Positions 7,085 to 9,967 of a stretch of 9,967 nucleotides of DNA are shown here, piece after piece (positions within the stretch are counted from its first letter, which is position 1; every line of letters begins with the position of its first letter). A program made the translations under genes and the position numbers. The notes under the pieces are model-generated. The model had not been told where the DNA came from. It saw only the letters and a list, made by a program, of their open reading frames with translations, and made no database searches. The DNA comes from JBEKTY01 sp049515555 (GTDB lineage: Bacteria; Planctomycetota; Planctomycetia; Pirellulales; Thermoguttaceae), in NCBI GenBank assembly GCA_049515555.1, contig JBEKTY010000235.1, positions 1 to 9,967 of the forward strand. The letters are read 5' to 3'.

Positions 7085-8866
7085 ATGATTAAGTCGGCGC
7101 ACAACTATCCTATCTCGAGCATCCTGGATACGGAGGCCAAGGTACGTTTCGCAGTGCCCAAGTATCAGCGGGAATACGTGTGGAAGAAAACGCACTGGGA
7201 GGATCTATTCGACGACATTCATTCCAATCCGGAGGGCCATTTCTTAGGCTCAATCATCTGCATCAACCGAGCCGATGACGCCTACCAGACACAGGAACTG
7301 GAACTGGTGGACGGACAGCAGCGGTTGACGACGCTGTCGCTGCTCTACGCGGCCATTTATGCGCAGTTGGCGGCGTTCCCTGAGTTGGATAAGGATACTG
7401 AGCACGAGCTGTACAACTTAAAAAACCGCCTGCTTATGAAAGGTGGCAACAAGGTTCTGCGGCTTGAGCCATCGTATCAGAACAAGAACTGCCAAGACTA
7501 CAAGGCGGTGTTGGAGAAGGCTGGAATCCTCGAAGACGTGGAACAGCCAGCGAATCTCGGGAATCGGCGGATTTTGAAAGCTTACCGGTATTTCGAAGAG
7601 CGGCTGGCGCAGGTGAATGGCAAGGGGGAACGGTTTTTCCCACTGGCAAATCTGCGGCAGTTGCTGGAAAAGGTTAACGCGGCATCTTTGGTGAAGATCG
7701 AAGTGAACTCGCATTCCGATGCGTTCATCCTGTTCGAGTCGCTAAACAATCGTGGTGAACCGCTCTGCGCCCTGGACTTGATCAAGAACAAGCTGCTGGC
7801 GGTGCTGGAAAAGCAACAGGCCGACAGTATCGATGAGAATTTCAAGAAATGGAATCGGCTGCTGGAAAACCTGACAGATGTTTATTCGGTGCAGGAGCGG
7901 TATTTGCGCCAGTTCTATAACGCTTTCAAGTACAAAGAGGAGATCGGCGTCAAGGGGTTCACGCTGGCGACGCGCTCGAACATCATCCAGATCTACGAAA
8001 ATCTGATCGACAAGGACGCGAGCGCGATTTTTGGCGACTTGTTCGAGAAGGCAAAACTCTACAACCGAATCATTGCGCCGAACGATGATTCGGTGCCGCA
8101 GAAGGTCGCTCAGCAGTTCCGAGACCTGGAGCGCATTGGGGGCGCGCCGGCGTACGTGTTGCTGCTGTATCTAATGGCGGAGCGGGCCAGCGCCGATATG
8201 GCGGCCATCTCGGAGTTCCTCGTCAGATTCTTCGTGCGCCGCAACCTGACGGACCAACCACCGACACGGGATCTGGCGCGGAACGCGATTGCGCTGATTG
8301 AGGCACTGCGCAAGGGGCCCAACGATGATGTGCTGGATGTCATGCAGCAGGAATTTCGCAAACAGGGCTGGATTGCGTCCGACGAGCTGTTCAGGGCCAA
8401 GCTGGAGGGGAATCTTTACGAGGAGAATGTGGGCGCGACGCGTTTTGTGCTTTGCAAGATTGAGGAGTCGCACCAGACGAGGGAAAAGTTCACAAACTTA
8501 TGGAAGCGCGACAGCAGTGGTGACTACGTCTGGGAAATAGAACACATCTTCCCGCAGGGGCCAAACGTCCCGGAGACGTGGGTGATGATGATCGCTGGCG
8601 GTGACGAGGCGAAGGCGAAGGAGTATCGCGAGCAGCACGTGCATAAATTGGGAAATCTGACCATCACGGGCTACAACAGCAGGTTGGGGAACAAATCCTT
8701 CGCCGAGAAACGCGACCGCAAGGACAGCGCCGGCAAGCCGGTGGGATACAACAATGGGCTGCATTTGAACGCCGAGCTTCGGGATAAGATTTCCTGGACG
8801 GTGCAGGACATCGAAGCGAGGACGAAGAGCCTCGTCGAAGAAGCGGTGAAATTGTTCGTTATCTGA
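7085..8866 (+). CDS. DUF262-DUF1524 (GmrSD/SspE/BrxU-type) putative restriction nuclease
   Basis: A 593-residue cytoplasmic protein. The N-terminal DUF262 domain shows QREYVW (28-33), LVDGQQRLTTL (74-84, the nucleotide-handling DGQQR motif), and FESLNNRGEPL...DLIKN (217-235). The C-terminal DUF1524 domain has the HNH-type site EIEHIFPQ (484-491, central H487), KLGNLTITGYNSRLGNKSF (521-539) and EKR. This order is that of single-chain GmrSD, SspE and BrxU enzymes, which restrict phage DNA carrying base modifications or sense host DNA marking, driven by NTP hydrolysis. All key motifs look intact. AAAGGG (7074-7079) lies 5 bases before ATG 7085; the frame is open back to 6983, but residues before MIKS do not look like the family. 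No modification genes (ssp, dnd, brx) are visible nearby, so a self-standing type IV role is inferred. GC is visibly lower than in the glycan genes, which suggests transfer. Confidence 0.88.
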   Translation: MIKSAHNYPISSILDTEAKVRFAVPKYQREYVWKKTHWEDLFDDIHSNPEGHFLGSIICINRADDAYQTQELELVDGQQRLTTLSLLYAAIYAQLAAFPELDKDTEHELYNLKNRLLMKGGNKVLRLEPSYQNKNCQDYKAVLEKAGILEDVEQPANLGNRRILKAYRYFEERLAQVNGKGERFFPLANLRQLLEKVNAASLVKIEVNSHSDAFILFESLNNRGEPLCALDLIKNKLLAVLEKQQADSIDENFKKWNRLLENLTDVYSVQERYLRQFYNAFKYKEEIGVKGFTLATRSNIIQIYENLIDKDASAIFGDLFEKAKLYNRIIAPNDDSVPQKVAQQFRDLERIGGAPAYVLLLYLMAERASADMAAISEFLVRFFVRRNLTDQPPTRDLARNAIALIEALRKGPNDDVLDVMQQEFRKQGWIASDELFRAKLEGNLYEENVGATRFVLCKIEESHQTREKFTNLWKRDSSGDYVWEIEHIFPQGPNVPETWVMMIAGGDEAKAKEYREQHVHKLGNLTITGYNSRLGNKSFAEKRDRKDSAGKPVGYNNGLHLNAELRDKISWTVQDIEARTKSLVEEAVKLFVI

Positions 8867-9151
8867 CGCATGAGCGATAGGCGACCCCACCAGAATGAGG
8901 TATCGCGTCAGCAGCATCAGACCGCACAGGACAGGAGTCGGGTATCGCGCGTCGGTCGCATCGACCTGTGCACTTTGCCAGCAACCGTCCCGCCCACCGT
9001 GTAGCGCGCATCGTGCTACGGAGTGCGGTTCAGCCGTGGGGCCAGACATAGCTGAGCCGTGACACCGGTAGCCCAATTCAGGCATAGTGGCCGTGACCGA
9101 CCGGCAACCGGGCGGCGGCTGTTCGGGATTGGGGGCCGGGCGGGGGCGAGC
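8867..9151. other. 285-bp space between convergent genes
   Basis: No gene is supported here. GTAGC (9001-9005) and GCTAC (9015-9019) can pair around a 9-base loop, and GGTATCGCG occurs twice (8899-8907 and 8940-8948). No T-tract marks an intrinsic terminator for either flanking gene. Confidence 0.3.
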
Positions 9152-9862
9152 CTAACCACTGCTGAGAAGGTCTGACATGCGATGCAGACACACCGCGATA
9201 AGTTGCCCTTCTTCGACCGCTGGATTCATGCTCATGTATTCGGCCGTTTCGGCGTTCTCCGCAAGGAACGAGCGAACGGCGCCTCGCCCGGCAATTCCCG
9301 TTAGTTCACAGCGCTGTAGATTATGAAAGCCTGAGAGTTCCCGTCGAAGCTCCCACTCGTCACGCTGCCCAATGAAGGTTATCAGCACGTTGCTGAAATC
9401 CTTACCTCGTGATTTCGCGGTGGATATCCAAGGTGATTCATCATCGCTATTTGTGAAATACCATAGTTCGTCCGGCAGTTCTTGCGATCCGAACGCCTCC
9501 ACTGTGATTCCGACTAGCTGTAGGCGAATGTCGAATGCTTCGTGAACCAACAGTTTCTCGGCGACGGCTTTGATCAGGCGTTGTTCTCGCTCTGTCCTCA
9601 GCAAGCTCCGCGCCTCTTCCTTCGCCTTGTTCCATCTATCCTCATCCATCGGCGGATCCATTGTTTGGCACCTACACTGTTCGTATTCCGCAAACCGGTC
9701 CCGATCGTTTTGGTGGACAGCCCCCACCTGGCCAAACAATAACTCTTCGGTCGCTTCGCCGGCACATGTCACCATCTGGAGAAGATGGTAATCTTGCATG
9801 TCAAAGTCTTCGGGTCGGAACCCAACCGATTTTCCGCGGCCCCCTCTAATATTACTGCGCAA
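9152..9862 (-). CDS. FtsH/M41-peptidase-like protein, probably 5'-truncated
   Basis: A 236-residue frame beginning only with TTG. Residues 9-20 (RGKSVGFRPEDF) and AGEATEELLFG (34-44) followed by QND (51-53) resemble the second half of an M41 metalloprotease domain: AGRxAEEixfG and SND, where D53 would be the third zinc ligand. A charged helical stretch (73-108) matches the end of that domain. The last 125 or so residues I do not recognise. The HExxH zinc helix, which should lie about 40-70 residues earlier, is absent. Upstream the frame stays open (IHAISIL reads on naturally) to about 9898 and then hits TGA (9916-9914), where a putative insertion-sequence gene begins on the other strand. No ribosome site precedes TTG 9862 or the next ATG (9799). 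I infer a gene cut by an insertion; the remaining protein could not be an active protease. An unrelated AAA domain is not visible, so this is a stand-alone M41-like gene rather than FtsH itself. Confidence 0.6.
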   Translation of the reverse strand: MRSNIRGGRGKSVGFRPEDFDMQDYHLLQMVTCAGEATEELLFGQVGAVHQNDRDRFAEYEQCRCQTMDPPMDEDRWNKAKEEARSLLRTEREQRLIKAVAEKLLVHEAFDIRLQLVGITVEAFGSQELPDELWYFTNSDDESPWISTAKSRGKDFSNVLITFIGQRDEWELRRELSGFHNLQRCELTGIAGRGAVRSFLAENAETAEYMSMNPAVEEGQLIAVCLHRMSDLLSSG

Positions 9863-9877
9863 GATTGATATTGCATG

Positions 9878-9895
9878 AATTGGCGAAATTGGCGA
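9878..9895. repeat. Two tandem copies of AATTGGCGA
   Basis: AATTGGCGA at 9878-9886 is repeated exactly at 9887-9895 and followed by A. It lies inside the in-frame extension of the truncated M41-like gene, just before the putative insertion-sequence start. It may be replication slippage or an element-end repeat; adjacent copies are not what a target-site duplication around an intact element would look like. Confidence 0.4.
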
Positions 9896-9932
9896 ATCTA
9901 TAGGCGTTCTGCTTCACCAAGGAGGCCGTGGC

Positions 9933-9967
9933 ATGGACGCCGATCAGATTCGCAAGTTGAAACCGGA
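9933..9967 (+). CDS. Start of a putative IS701-type transposase (partial)
   Basis: Only eleven full codons are visible, MDADQIRKLKP, running off the right edge. A near-perfect ribosome site AAGGAGG (9919-9925) sits 7 bases before ATG 9933, so the start is well supported. The opening residues resemble N-termini of IS701-type transposases as I remember them in Planctomycetota (MDxxQIRxLKP...L..F...F). The fragment is short, so family assignment is tentative. It is divergent from the truncated M41-like gene, as expected if the element inserted there; its left terminal repeat would lie between about 9863 and 9918 but I cannot define it. Confidence 0.5.
   Translation, partial: MDADQIRKLKP

Noticed and set aside
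8498..9085. 195-residue open frame on the minus strand
   Set aside because: Mostly antisense to the DUF1524 end of the nuclease gene, and the remainder has no motif.
1..9967. CRISPR array, tRNA or rRNA
   Set aside because: No regularly spaced direct repeats, no cloverleaf-like sequence and no rRNA core segments were seen on either strand.

Overview
The window looks like chromosomal DNA of a high-GC, polysaccharide-degrading bacterium, most probably Planctomycetota or a PVC relative. This is inferred from gene content: an FGly sulfatase fused to a nucleoside-hydrolase-like domain, a secreted Asp-box propeller, a GH127-like glycosidase and ISAzo13/IS701-type transposases. No rRNA or marker gene is present to prove it.

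Layout. 1-306: remnant of an ISAzo13-type transposase on the minus strand, with no homologous N-terminus and a premature amber stop. 307-458: leader region with a strong GC hairpin. 459-4285: two plus-strand genes, probably one transcription unit, encoding a large exported sulfatase with a C-terminal nucleoside-hydrolase-like domain and a small exported six-Asp-box propeller. 4295-6319: a convergent minus-strand gene for an exported GH127/DUF1680-like glycosidase, ending 9 bp from the propeller gene. 6320-7084: a gap of about 765 bp with no convincing gene, holding a dyad symmetry, a candidate promoter and a short reading frame that overlaps the next start. 7085-8866: a one-chain DUF262-DUF1524 (GmrSD/SspE/BrxU-type) putative defence nuclease. 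9152-9862: a minus-strand FtsH/M41-peptidase-like gene that lacks its HExxH half. 9933-9967: the first codons of what looks like an IS701-type transposase, entering just where the peptidase-like gene breaks off.

How it fits together. The first 6.3 kb read as a glycan-degradation locus: sulfatase to desulfate, GH127-like enzyme to remove a pentofuranose-type sugar, and a propeller to bind or cleave sugar, all with export signals. The last 3 kb are an accessory region with visibly lower GC (one 60-base line from 7441 is 50% GC, one from 1141 is 70%), a putative restriction protein and mobile-element debris. The most unusual items are the sulfatase/nucleoside-hydrolase-like fusion, the GH127-like enzyme that keeps its zinc/cysteine centre but shows no clear acid/base glutamate, and the apparently IS-truncated M41-like gene.
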